A DNA stretch of 64,000 nt, taken from contig NZ_ATYB01000007.1 of NCBI RefSeq assembly GCF_000427465.1, positions 20,371 to 84,370 of the forward strand, in the 5' to 3' direction. Positions 1 to 7,838 of the stretch are shown here, one piece after another. The stretch comes from Sinorhizobium arboris LMG 14919. Lineage in GTDB: Bacteria > Pseudomonadota > Alphaproteobacteria > Rhizobiales > Rhizobiaceae. Made by a program: the position numbers and the translations under genes. Each line of letters starts with the position of its first letter. Position 1 is the first letter of the stretch. Under the pieces are notes generated by a model, which had not been told where the DNA came from, searched no databases, and saw nothing but the letters and a program-made list of their open reading frames with translations.

Positions 1-85
1 AGCGTCCGGTGTTTGCAGCATGGGCAGTAATCGTGGCTCATGCGCTTTTATCCAGAATTCGTCAGCCTTAGCCAAGAGGTGATGC

Positions 86-250
86 ATGCTCTACCGTGTC
101 ATTGAACACGATTCCGGCCCTACGGGGATCCGGGCATGGAAGCTCTCATCAACGAGTGGGCGGCCAAGGGGTATCGCCTAGATCAGGTGGTCCGGAGATC
201 GACATACCAGTGCTGCTGATTTTCGCCCTCACTGCAGGCGCAGAGCACTT
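86..250 (+). pseudogene. DUF4177-like small protein, frameshifted
   Basis: An ATG at 86 follows a good ribosome binding site (AAGAGGTG). The reading starts MLYRVIEHDSG, continues after a frame change as MEALINEWAAKGYRLDQVV, and after a second change as PEIDIPVLLIF. Read together, this follows the DUF4177 pattern: a YRVV-type first strand, a helix EALLNELGAEGWEL, and a final LIF strand. No single frame carries the whole pattern, so the gene is broken by two small indels. Family assignment is by memory of the pattern only and is weak. The 3' boundary is approximate. Confidence 0.3.
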
Positions 251-266
251 CGGTAGCTCAAGAGGC

Positions 267-492
267 TCACGGGAGAAACTGTTTGCTGCGTTCAATCAGC
301 AGTTCAACCGCTTCGAAAGGGATGTCTTCTTCACGGGCCCAGAAGGTCATTCGGCCCGTTTCGTCAGAGTAAAAATTCGGCTAAGGCTTTTTGAGCGTCG
401 GTATCCGATAGTTCCAGATACATCCCATCACGCTGAACGTCACTGCCGCGGATCAGGCGAAATCTTCGCCCGTCAATCTCGATAGCTTCCAA
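267..492 (-). pseudogene. Small hypothetical protein with one-base frameshift
   Basis: A TTG start at 492 follows GGGAGACC. The protein begins MEAIEIDGRRFRLIRG and runs to LAEF, where it hits a stop. Removing one T from the run TTTTT near 372-376 restores a second half that reads YSDETGRMTFWAREEDI and ends at the TGA at 267-269, for about 75 residues in all. This is either a recent pseudogene or a homopolymer sequencing error. I do not recognise the family. Size, acidity and neighbourhood resemble orphan immunity genes. Confidence 0.4.
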
Positions 493-658
493 GCTTGGTC
501 TCCCTTGCGTACGGTACTGGGGTCTGCCTCATTTCCGCGTCTCCGCCCAATAATCTCTGAGCATGGGCTTGAGGTTAGAGGTAGTCTAGGGCCTGTTGAC
601 AAAGTGGATTCCCAAATCAGGTGAGGCGTGATTCAAGACTGCCTTTTAGGAGGTGGTA

Positions 659-1440
659 TTGGCACGAGGCGATTTGAGCGATGCGGAATGGCGGATCATC
701 GAGCCGCTCCTACCAAGTGAGCGGGGTCGCAAATCGCGGCCATCGCAAGACAATCGTCGGTTCCTGAATGGAATGCTGCATGTCCTGCGCGTCGGATGCC
801 CATGGCGGGACATGCATGAACGATACGGGAAATGGAACTCTGTCTACGTTCGCTTCCGCCGGTGGGCCGCGCAAGGAGTATGGGATGCGCTACTCGAAAC
901 GCTGGTCGAGTTGGGATTGACCGATGACTGGCAGCATATGATCGACAGCACCACAGTTCGGGGCCATTCTCAGGCTGCGGGCGCTAAAGGGGGACTCATA
1001 AGGAGGCTTTTGGTCGATCACGCGGCGGCTTTACGACAAAAATTCACGCCCGCGCAGACGGCCAAGGACGCCCTCTTGGATTTATCCTAACGAGCGGCGA
1101 AACCTCTGACTACAGTGCCGTTGCCGATCTTCTCGCTATACCGGTGAATCGTCCGCGTCGGATGTTGGCCGATAAGGGCTACGACGCCGATACCATCCGG
1201 GAAGAATTGCTGTTTCATGGAACGCGGCCGGTCATACCGCCCCGCGCAACACGAAGGAAGCCACCGCCGTGCGACTATCATGCTTATAGGGACCGCAACC
1301 GTATTGAGCGGATGTTCAATAGGATCAAGCAGTTCCGCCGAATTGCGACCCGTTACGACAAGACCAAAGCTTCATTCGCAGCATTTTTGGCCATCGCAGC
1401 CGTGAAAGTCTGGCTCCCACATTTTGTCGCGAGGCCATAG
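659..1440 (+). CDS. IS5-family (IS427 group) transposase, two frames joined by -1 frameshift
   Basis: The first frame begins ARGDLSDAEWRIIEPLLP with the IS5 DUF4096-type N-terminus and reaches IDSTTVRGHSQAAGAKGG. A -1 slip on CTAAAGGGGG (984-993) then continues THKEAFGRSRGGFTTKIHA and gives the DDE_Tnp_1 C-terminus with ADKGYDAD, RNRIERMFNRIK and a final stop at 1440. Without slippage the first frame stops at 1088-1090. Such two-frame organisation is normal for this IS group, so the gene may be functional by programmed frameshifting. The TTG at 659, five bases after AGGAGG, is the likelier start. GTG at 653 is the alternative. Confidence 0.88.
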
Positions 1441-1467
1441 GCTACGCACCCGTCAACAGGCGTACTT

Positions 1468-1806
1468 CTAATGAAACTTCTTAAGGACGATCAGGCGTTC
1501 ACCATCGCGGCCCGTCCACTCAGACGCAGCATAGAAAAAGCAGCTCGGGTAATCTTCCAAGTAAGGCTTTTCTAACACATGCAAGTTTGGGCAGATTGAC
1601 TTCCAAAATTCAAAGCGTTCATTCAGGGGTATCCAACGCAGCGGCCTGCCCACGTCAACTTCAACGAACCTAATAGGCGTTTCCCGAAGCATAGCGCGGA
1701 TATCTTCTTCCGTGAGGACGTCCTTCACACACTGACCGAACTCTCCGTTGTCATCCCACAGCTTGCTCAACGACCCGCCCACATACCTTCGCTCTACATC
1801 GGTCAT
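1468..1806 (-). CDS. Hypothetical protein carried inside IS ends
   Basis: A 112-residue acidic protein starting MTDVERRYVGGSLSKLWDD, with ATG at 1806 preceded by AGGA; an upstream ATG at 1836 would add ten basic residues. It has no signal peptide or membrane segment. It ends in ASEWTGRDGERLIVLKKF. I do not recognise a family. It lies between the transposase and the outer right end of the IS, so it is a passenger. Its size and lack of partners resemble the immunity-type genes scattered through this region, but that is inference. Confidence 0.5.
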   Translation of the reverse strand: MTDVERRYVGGSLSKLWDDNGEFGQCVKDVLTEEDIRAMLRETPIRFVEVDVGRPLRWIPLNERFEFWKSICPNLHVLEKPYLEDYPSCFFYAASEWTGRDGERLIVLKKFH

Positions 1807-1899
1807 TTTTATCCTGCCATTCCGGCTTCGTCGCACCGTATGCCGGCCTTGGCACTACAAAGCATCCTTATAGAGAGATGTTCGCTTGGGAAGGTACAA

Positions 1900-2208
1900 C
1901 TACACTTTGTCAACAGGACCTAGTGTCTGGCCATTCTGGCCGTAGCCGAAGACCCGGAACCCAGCCTCCGTCTCTTCCCCAGGTAGGTGGATCGCCTTCA
2001 GGGCAGCTCTGATCGCTTGTCGATGAGAGGGATCATCAGCGGTGATGTCTGCGAAGAGAATGCTCGCATATCCGCCTGACCGAAAATGATAGAACCACTC
2101 TCGGTCGTCACCGGAGTAGTGGCCGTTGAGATCCTTGCAGCGCCAGAGCGGCCGCCGATCAAGCGCGTGCATCGCCAGGCGCAGCTCGTCCCACTTCGTG
2201 TTGTTCAT
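1900..2208 (-). CDS. DUF6678-like small protein with IS-altered C-terminus
   Basis: The protein starts MNNTKWDELRLAMHAL at 2208 and contains REWFYHFRSGGYASI and AIHLPGEETEAGFRVFGYG. This is the pattern I associate with DUF6678, small soluble proteins often found near toxin loci. The last eight residues (LGPVDKV plus the preceding residue) and the stop codon are encoded by the inverted repeat of the IS at 1903-1923. The native 3' end is therefore lost or replaced. No clear ribosome binding site is seen. Family assignment is from memory of the consensus. Confidence 0.55.
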   Translation of the reverse strand: MNNTKWDELRLAMHALDRRPLWRCKDLNGHYSGDDREWFYHFRSGGYASILFADITADDPSHRQAIRAALKAIHLPGEETEAGFRVFGYGQNGQTLGPVDKV

Positions 2209-2280
2209 GCCAGGGTGCAGCGGATCCACTGATGTTCGCCTTCGGGTGATGAGTCGACCTGACCGGAGCCTGACACAGAC

Positions 2281-2745
2281 ATGGCAAAAGGAAAACTCAG
2301 CGAGGAGGTGAAAACCTTCATCGTACAAAGCCTCGCCTGCTTCGACACGCCTTCGATCGTCGTTGAGGCAGTCAGGAAGGAATTCGGGGAGACGATCACG
2401 CGCCAGTCGGTTGAAGGCTACGAACCGACAAAGAAGGCCGGCAGCAACCTCGCAGAGAAGTGGAAGCTGCTCTTCGAAGAGACCCGCAAGATCTTCCTGG
2501 AGGATACGGCGACCATCGCCATCAGCCACCGTGCCGTTCGGCTGTGCGCTCTGCAGCGCATGGCAGAGAAGGCAGAGAACCACGGCAACATGGTGTTGGC
2601 GGCATCATTGATCAAGCAGGCGGCGGAAGAAGTCGGCAACGCCCATACCAACCGCCGCGAATTGACGGGAAAGGATGGAAAGGACCTGCCGGTACCAGTA
2701 TCGCCGGTGACGATCTTCCAGTTGCCCGACAATGGCAGGAGCTGA
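2281..2745 (+). CDS. Phage DUF2280 protein (small-terminase-like)
   Basis: A 154-residue protein reading VKTFIVQSLACFDTPSIVVE, then TRQSVEGYEPTKKAG, then LFEETRKIFLEDTATIAISH. This matches the DUF2280 phage family, which sits immediately before the large terminase and is regarded as a DNA-recognition or small terminase subunit with an HTH-like N-terminus (roughly residues 5-60). The frame is intact. It overlaps the start of the degraded large-terminase remnant, as expected for a phage packaging module. No other intact phage structural gene is present, so it is an orphan. Confidence 0.75.
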   Translation: MAKGKLSEEVKTFIVQSLACFDTPSIVVEAVRKEFGETITRQSVEGYEPTKKAGSNLAEKWKLLFEETRKIFLEDTATIAISHRAVRLCALQRMAEKAENHGNMVLAASLIKQAAEEVGNAHTNRRELTGKDGKDLPVPVSPVTIFQLPDNGRS

Positions 2746-3387
2746 GCAGGGGAGGGCGGCCCAGACGATCATCCGGCCGCAGCCGGCCCGCAGGCGGCTT
2801 CTCGGCGGTAACTGGAAGATCAGGCCGACGGCTGGGCCCTTGTTCCAGCGTGGTTGGTGTGAGGTCGTCGGTGCTATCCCGGCATCGTCAAATGGATGCG
2901 CGGCTGGGATATGGCGGGACGCCGAAGACGGAAGGCACCGACCCGGACGCCACGACCGGTACCAAGATCGGCAAGCGGGCGGATCGGCGCTACATCGTCG
3001 CGCACCATCGCAACCACTTCCTGTCACCTCAGGCGTCGAGCGGCTCATCAGAAACACGGCGGAAGCCGATGGCAAGGACGTGCACATGTCGCTGCCGCAG
3101 GACCCGGGCCAAGCGGGCGAATCGCAGGTCACCAACCTGACGAAGCTCCTGGCTGGCTTCACGGTACAGGCCACGCCAGAGTCCGGTGACAAGGTCACAC
3201 GGTTCAGCCCTTTCTCCGCTCAGGCGGAAGCGGCAACGTTCTGGTGCTCCGCGCACCTTGGAATGCAGCATGGTTTTCGTCGCTCGAAGGCTTTCCTGGG
3301 GCGACGCACGATGACGACGCCGACAGCACGAGCCGGGCATTCAACGCGCTCCTCAGTGCAAGCACGTACACGCTGGCGAACATCTAA
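2732..3387 (+). pseudogene. Phage large terminase, internally deleted and frameshifted
   Basis: The first residues AGAEQGRAAQTIIRPQP resemble a large-terminase N-terminus. The ATPase domain is missing and the sequence jumps to the C-terminal nuclease part. That part is spread over three frames: GTDPDATTGTKIGKRADR, then VERLIRNTAEADGKD and LPQDPGQAG with LAGFTVQATPESGDKVTRF, then a last frame reading EGFPGATHDDDADSTSRAF and ending at the TAA at 3385-3387. A full-length protein would be around 450-500 residues, so about half is gone. Together with the preceding DUF2280 gene this is a decayed prophage packaging module. Confidence 0.7.
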
Positions 3388-3399
3388 GGTTCAAATGCA

Positions 3400-3729
3400 C
3401 TAGGTTGATGGGCTCAACAATGTCTCGTCGTACCAGACGTCTTCGTAGCCGTTAGCGATCAAGAACCGCCAGCCAGGAGGCAAGGCAAGGTAGGGTAGAG
3501 CCGCAGGACAACGCTCGGAAAGGTGCTCAACATGCATAGGCTTGAAAAAGTCAGCCTCGGTTGAGAGCTCTCCCCCTGCCCAGATAAACCAACCGCATGT
3601 CCCACTCTCGGGCGGGTGTCGCAGCCCATTGAGCGGCAATTCTCCACGCAGGGCGCTGTCAGATATCCCGAGCTTGTCACGATTATCCGGTGGCGTGCTG
3701 TTGGCGCTGTAGCGTCCGCAGACATCCAT
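3400..3729 (-). CDS. Imm33/DUF2185-like immunity protein
   Basis: A 109-residue soluble protein. The core reads LPLNGLRHPPESGTCGWFIW, then FFKPMHVEHL, then LPYLALPPGWRFLIANGYED and VWYDETLL. This follows the Imm33 (DUF2185) consensus, immunity proteins of polymorphic toxin systems. The frame looks intact. No cognate toxin is adjacent: upstream on its strand lies a rightward toxin-tip-like fragment, and downstream is terminase debris. It is probably an orphan immunity gene. The exact start is uncertain, as the first ~25 residues are not part of the conserved core. Confidence 0.65.
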   Translation of the reverse strand: MDVCGRYSANSTPPDNRDKLGISDSALRGELPLNGLRHPPESGTCGWFIWAGGELSTEADFFKPMHVEHLSERCPAALPYLALPPGWRFLIANGYEDVWYDETLLSPST

Positions 3730-3818
3730 TTGGCGGTCTCCATCCCACGAAGCTCGCGACTATCACAATTTCCAGCAATAGTCGCCACTGCGCGTCGAAC
3801 AATCTTGTAGGAGCGGAT

Positions 3819-4001
3819 ATGGGAAACATCATCGCTTTCGTCCGCGGACACCCTGACAAATATGGTCGCCAGCTTGGGTACCAACCGGAACTTCCCACCG
3901 GCCAAGCCAATCAGATGATGCGCATGGAGCGGTTGGACGGAATTGGGCCAGCCCGGTATGGTGAACTGAACCAGCTAGAGGGCGTTACGATCAAGTGGTA
4001 G
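3819..4001 (+). CDS. Possible polymorphic-toxin C-terminal fragment
   Basis: The ATG at 3819 is preceded by TAGGAG. The 60-residue product contains RGHPDKYGRQLGYQPE and ERLDGIGPARYGELNQLEG. It has no secretion or membrane features and is basic and compact. Its position 20 bases before a small acidic-core gene, and its repeat-free C-terminal style, fit the tip of a large modular toxin displaced from its body. The toxin family is not recognised. It could also be a free-standing small protein. Confidence 0.35.
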   Translation: MGNIIAFVRGHPDKYGRQLGYQPELPTGQANQMMRMERLDGIGPARYGELNQLEGVTIKW

Positions 4002-4023
4002 TACGGGAGACAGGACTGCTCTG

Positions 4024-4320
4024 ATGAACAATATAGTAAAGGTACGGGTCCAATGGTCCGATTGGAAAATTAATCACCTGCCTCCGTCTGGGGTCTATAC
4101 AGCCGCAGCGAAGTTTCCAGAAGATGAGGCGACCTGGCCGAGAGAAGGATGGAGTGTTGTATTGCAGTTTGACTCAGAGGGTATGGGCAGATCTGGGACT
4201 GCAACTGCGCGATTTCTCTCTCCGAGCGGCCCATATGAACGGTTTAAGCCCGGATGCGAATTTGAAATGTGTGAAGGGAATAGAGTCTCCGCGAAAGTAA
4301 CAGTTCTTGAGGTCTGTTAA
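4024..4320 (+). CDS. Small hypothetical protein, candidate immunity protein
   Basis: A 98-residue soluble protein that starts MNNIVKVRVQWSDWKINHLP. It contains WSVVLQFD and a beta-rich second half, ARFLSPSGPYERF followed by VSAKVTVLEVC. There is no signal peptide. It follows the toxin-tip-like fragment ending at 4001 by 22 bases in the same direction. That is the typical order of toxin tip then immunity gene. The function is inferred from position only. Confidence 0.4.
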   Translation: MNNIVKVRVQWSDWKINHLPPSGVYTAAAKFPEDEATWPREGWSVVLQFDSEGMGRSGTATARFLSPSGPYERFKPGCEFEMCEGNRVSAKVTVLEVC

Positions 4321-4515
4321 GTAGAGTCTCTCTCCCGGAGTTTGCATGAAAACTAATACGCCGCTTGCGACGCGCAATGAAATGACCTTTGCGGGTTTGC
4401 TTTATTGGTTCCGCAAACATCATCATGCCGCGTTCAGCCGCTGACGCGGTAAAAACCATCGGACAGCTCCGGCGCCGTGTCCCATGCATAGCTAAAGATC
4501 CGGGGGCCTGGCGGT

Positions 4516-4952
4516 TTGGGCAAAGTAGGCGTTGGCGGCGTTATTGTGGGCGGGACAGTCGCTGGCACTGGAGCACTGGAGTTCGGGACTGCGGGAGTCG
4601 CGACACGAGCTGCAGCTGGGGCGGCCAGTGCCGGAGTGGCATTCGGCGGAGCAATAGCTGCTGATGGGGCAAAGGATCTAACCGATTCATTGTCGGGCGC
4701 CGTACAAATGGCGGATCAGTCTTCCGGCGGCGAGAAAAGTCCAAGCCGGCTCAACAAGGAGATTGAAAGAAGGCAAGCTCCGAAAGGCGTTAAGCGCGTT
4801 GACATCGGAAAAATTAAAGGGGAGCAAACCCACGTACACTTTGACGATGGCGCAGCATTGAACAAAATGGCTCTTGGAAACATGGGTACCGTGATTTGAC
4901 GAAAGACCAGAGCGATTGGCTCACAAGGAATGGATGGAAACTGCCGAAATGA
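4516..4952 (+). pseudogene. Polymorphic toxin C-terminus, one-base frameshift
   Basis: The reading opens with a glycine/alanine-rich hydrophobic stretch (about residues 3-50), typical of the pre-toxin linker of large secreted toxins. It continues RLNKEIERRQAPKGVKRVD and THVHFDDGAALNK. A single missing base in the A run near 4862-4867 then sends the listed frame to an early stop. In the restored frame it reads WKHGYRDLTKDQSDWLTRNG and WKLPK, ending at the TGA at 4950-4952. The nuclease-like tip (HVHFDDG, WKHG) suggests an RNase-type toxin domain whose family I cannot name. The large N-terminal body is absent. Confidence 0.6.
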
Positions 4953-5440
4953 CGACAAACATTTCATTGCTTGAATGGTTGAACGATGCCTTTGAGAAAC
5001 CAGGCGGTGAGCCGCAGTCGGTACACCTGGATGAACTCGACGATTGGAACCCCGTCAAAAGTTCTGGGACGCAATATGCGTGTGAGGCTTACGCACTACT
5101 AGAAGAGGCCGCGCGGGCAGTAGTAATGCGCCCGGAGACCAACTGGAACTCTATCGTACTTTACCTGCCGCTCGGAATGACAAAGGATATTGCCTTTTGG
5201 GATCAGCTGTTATGGGATCGCGTTGCCGAGAAACCGGAACCTCCTTCCTTATATGTGGTGAGAAGTTCATGGACGTTTGACGAAACATCCGAGGAGTACC
5301 GTCGTCCCCTGGCGCCTCCGTTCCACGTTAACTTCGCTGTAGAAACGATCTTTAGGTCATTCCGGGACGGAGAAGCGGTCGAGAAAGATTGGGAGTTCTG
5401 CTCTGGAATCTACGCTATAGTCCGCTCCGAAGGAGCTTGA
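4949..5440 (+). CDS. Candidate immunity protein of the preceding toxin
   Basis: A 163-residue acidic soluble protein starting MTTNISLLEWLNDAFEKPGG. The start at 4949 is chosen because its ATG overlaps the TGA of the restored toxin frame (ATGA), the usual translational coupling between a toxin tip and its immunity gene. It contains ETNWNSIVLYLPLG and FHVNFAVETIFRSFRDG and has no membrane segment. I do not recognise a Pfam family. The role as immunity protein rests on the coupling and on its intact frame next to a broken toxin. Confidence 0.55.
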   Translation: MTTNISLLEWLNDAFEKPGGEPQSVHLDELDDWNPVKSSGTQYACEAYALLEEAARAVVMRPETNWNSIVLYLPLGMTKDIAFWDQLLWDRVAEKPEPPSLYVVRSSWTFDETSEEYRRPLAPPFHVNFAVETIFRSFRDGEAVEKDWEFCSGIYAIVRSEGA

Positions 5441-5573
5441 GCTCTCACCATTAGCCGTGAGCGCGTAGGTTACCGACATCAAAAATGACAGCGACGCTAT
5501 GCCGCCATCGGCGAGAGCGCAACGAGGCAATGACGACGCAAAGGAATTACGTTGGCGAGCGGTTCTTACCTCG

Positions 5574-5617
5574 CCTAAGACACGTCGCCAACGACGTCGC
5601 TAATGACGTGTCTTAGG
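5574..5617. repeat. 13-bp perfect inverted repeat, possible terminator or mobile-element end
   Basis: CCTAAGACACGTC at 5574-5586 is perfectly repeated in inverted form at 5605-5617, with an 18-base loop. It lies about 130 bases after the candidate immunity gene. There is no T run, so a rho-independent terminator is not clear. It may be a remnant of a mobile-element end. Confidence 0.5.
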
Positions 5618-5620
5618 CCA

Positions 5621-5898
5621 TCAAGGCGCTATCTGGCAGGCGGTGCCAATCGGGCGGTTACCGTCGAAATCAATTCGCCGCGCGAGATCGAGATCAAAAG
5701 CGCCGTAGGGATTGATGTGGGCGTAGATGAGCGGCGTCGGCGTCAGCTCGTCGACGTCCGCACCGGCACGCACGACGGCATCGCCAATGACGACCTCGAC
5801 AACGCGTTCCTTAATTGCCGCAGATCTCGGCTGCTATTCTTTCGCCAGAGCAGAGCTTTGCTCACCATCTCTACTAAGCTCCCGTCGCCATCGAAACA
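5621..5898 (-). pseudogene. IS66-family TnpA C-terminal remnant
   Basis: On the minus strand one frame reads LFRWRRELSRDGEQ, then SALAKE with an in-frame stop, then VVEVVIGDAVVRAGADVDE. This is the C-terminal pattern of the small IS66 accessory protein TnpA. After ADVDE it changes to LIYAHINPYGAFDLDLARR, which resembles the end of a Tn3-type transposase, before stopping at 5621. It looks like a junction of two decayed transposons. Nothing here can be functional. Confidence 0.5.
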
Positions 5899-5900
5899 GC

Positions 5901-6977
5901 GTAAGCGGCAAGGAGACCCCGTCTGGCGTAGAGGGTTAGCGGTCGGATATCGGTAGCGCACGTTGTGAGCCGAAGTGAGCTTCTATGTCTGCGCCTAGTT
6001 CTGGAACTAGAACCTTCCATATGATCGAAGCGCCGACGTATATGGGGGCTACCAAACTCTCGAGCGACACATTTTTGGCAAAGAAGCTGACTGGCAAAAT
6101 GCTGGCCGCTGCAAAGACAGAGCCAAGCCAGTGGATGGAAGAAGATTATGAGGAAATCCGTCGACCTATCGGCAATAAGGGAGCGTGCTCAAGGTGTTGC
6201 AGACGGCATCGTGAGCCCCGCGGAAGTCGAGCTTGCAAGGGAAGTACTTAGGAAACGAAGCGGTGATATCGCCTCTGCTCTGTATATTGTCGGCTTCTGC
6301 GGTAATTCGTCAGATGCGGAACTCATCGAAAGTTACATGCATAGCGCAGAACGCGATGTTCACGGGGAATTGGCTCTGAAGGCTCTTTGCAGGTATCTTG
6401 GACTTATTGAGCGTTACCGTTTCCTGGTCCGAGAGCTCATATTGTCGGATCAGGACCTGGGGTGGTCAGGGAGCCGAATGGCAGCTATTCACCTCGCTGA
6501 CATATACTTGGCGAATTTCCAAGACAACGAAGTGGGTTGTAGACTACTGAATGTCTTTTGTGATTTTGCGGATGCATCGCAGCCCGCCGCCCGTTCCGTG
6601 CTCGTGAAAATTCTAAACTTGCGACAGGCCGTTTCGGACCCTTTCGGGCTGGATTCTGAGGAGTGGAACGCGGATGCCGATGTGATCTTGAGCGCGGCAA
6701 AAAAGCGATTCGAATGCAAAGACGACCCGCGTCGGCGTAAGAAGTTGCTTCACTAGGTGCCGGAGAGCAGCAGCGGTGCCCCCATTGTGCGTAACGGAGC
6801 CTGAGCAACGGTTTAGCGTACGCTCAGGTGAGTGACGATCGGCTACCTGCGGTGCTCACCGAACGGTTACGGGCTAGCTATAGGCGCAGACATAGATGCT
6901 CACAGTCTGTGAAATCGTCTCTCCGCCATACCTTACCCAACCCCGATGCTGCTAGACGGGGTCTCCTTGTCGCTTAC
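5901..6977. mobile_element. Non-autonomous cassette with IS66-like ends
   Basis: The 27 bases at 5901-5927 begin GTAAGCGGCAAGGAG and are inverted at 6951-6977 with 25 of 27 matches. A second pair, 5976-5997 and 6881-6902 (containing CTATGTCTGCGCCTA), matches at 21 of 22. Both second copies lie exactly 75 bases inside their end. IS66-family ends characteristically begin GTAA. No transposase lies inside, only one gene at 6148-6756. I see no matching 8-base flanks, so the insertion is old or rearranged. Confidence 0.55.
6148..6756 (+). CDS. Alpha-helical hypothetical protein, candidate immunity gene
   Basis: A 202-residue soluble protein starting MRKSVDLSAIRERAQGVADG. It is built of short helical pairs (ALYIVGFCGNSSDAELIESY, LALKALCRYLGLIERYRF) resembling HEAT-like repeats, and ends in a basic tail. 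Proteins of this style occur among immunity families. It is the sole intact gene between the IS66-like ends. A shorter overlapping reading begins at 5985 (MSAPSSGTRTFHMIEAPTYM) and runs into its start. That could be a displaced upstream piece, but I do not annotate it as a gene. Function unknown. Confidence 0.5.
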   Translation: MRKSVDLSAIRERAQGVADGIVSPAEVELAREVLRKRSGDIASALYIVGFCGNSSDAELIESYMHSAERDVHGELALKALCRYLGLIERYRFLVRELILSDQDLGWSGSRMAAIHLADIYLANFQDNEVGCRLLNVFCDFADASQPAARSVLVKILNLRQAVSDPFGLDSEEWNADADVILSAAKKRFECKDDPRRRKKLLH

Positions 6978-7527
6978 GCGCGACAAGCGGTTCGACAGGA
7001 TCGTCATGGCCGCGGTTAGGGCGGACAAGCCTGTCACCGGCGAGGCCCTCACCAAGATAGTCGGCCGGTTGCACGACAAAAACCTGCTTCTCCGCGGCGA
7101 AATGCTGGCGCGCACCAAAACCATGATGGCGCTTACCACGGCGCCGCGACGAGGCGATGCGGCAGCAGGTCGAGGCCGGAAAGGTCCAGGGCAGGACGTC
7201 ACAAAGGTATGGCGGTCCGCCGGAGACAGCCGCGTGCGTCACACCCATCGTTTCCTCAACGGTTAGAGCGTCGGCATGGATGAGGTGTTTCAGAGCCCGT
7301 TGGGTGCGCTTCTTATGTTCCCGGGCGATCCGCGCGCACCGGTGTCGGAGATCTCGGGCTGCCGGTGTAGGCTCGAATACAAGGCGGATTACATCGGCGC
7401 CGTGGCGCGCTGGTACCGTGCCGAAGTTGCCTGGTGGCAACGCTCTCTTTCAGCGCGGCTGTGGCGCAGTGGGCCGACACGGTCGAGGGTGCAGTCGAAG
7501 CCATCTTCAAAACCGAGAGTTCCATAA
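6978..7527 (+). pseudogene. Phage head-morphogenesis (gp7/MuF-type) remnant
   Basis: Directly after the cassette end, one frame reads RDKRFDRIVMAAVRADKPVT, GRLHDKNLLLRGEMLARTKT and VWRSAGDSRVRHTHRFLNG. Another frame continues EVFQSPLGALLMFPGD and EISGCRCRLEY. This order matches the C-terminal domain of SPP1 gp7/Mu F head-morphogenesis proteins: an RGEMIART-like helix, a HxxxNG-type turn, and a MFPGD plus NCRC-like ending. It is broken by at least two frameshifts and lacks its N-terminus, which the cassette replaces. Confidence 0.6.
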
Positions 7528-7610
7528 GTTATCTTATGTGATATGTTATAACATTACAATACATTATTTCCAAGTGCGACATGCCAATGATTAATGGTGG
7601 AGATTTTGGG

Positions 7611-7838
7611 ATGTCCCGACGCTATTCGCAGCTGAATCTGGCCGATCGACGCCGCCTCTTCCACTTTGTCGAACGCAAACTGCCGATCAAAGAAATGGCG
7701 CGCGAACTCGGTCGTCATCGATCGACGATCTATCGCGAGATCCGGCGCAACACCTTCCACGATCGCAAGCTGCCCGACTATAGCGGCTATCTCCCAACGG
7801 TTGCTGACGGCATCCGAAAAGAACGGCAGCAGCGTCCG
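7611..7838 (+). pseudogene. IS30-family transposase, N-terminal fragment
   Basis: The ATG at 7611 starts SRRYSQLNLADRRRLFHFVE, then KEMARELGRHRSTIYREIRR and YSGYLPTVADGIRKERQQR. This is the HTH N-terminus of IS30-type transposases. The DDE catalytic domain is absent. Around 7838 the sequence passes into the 3' part of the leftward Nudix-like gene. About 76 of an expected ~320-380 residues remain. AT-rich sequence with short palindromes upstream (7520-7560) may be the left IS end. Confidence 0.75.

Larger units (their letters stand above)
586..1923. mobile_element. IS5-family (IS427-group) element with passenger gene
   Basis: Positions 586-606 and 1903-1923 form inverted repeats matching at 20 of 21 bases. 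Both start with CTAG and contain CCTGTTGACAAAGTG. CTAG is a usual target or duplication for the IS427 group. Inside lie a two-frame transposase and a small leftward gene. A third, weaker end-like sequence (GTCAACAGGC, around 1454-1463) sits just after the transposase, where a standard ~0.87-kb IS of this group would end. The outer 1.34-kb unit may therefore be an IS plus captured DNA, or two overlapping copies. It interrupts the 3' end of the gene at 1900-2208. Confidence 0.7.

Noticed and set aside
7157..7594. Plus-strand frame of 145 residues over the head-morphogenesis remnant
   Set aside because: Only a small part (RQQVEAGKV) matches the remnant; the rest is out of frame.
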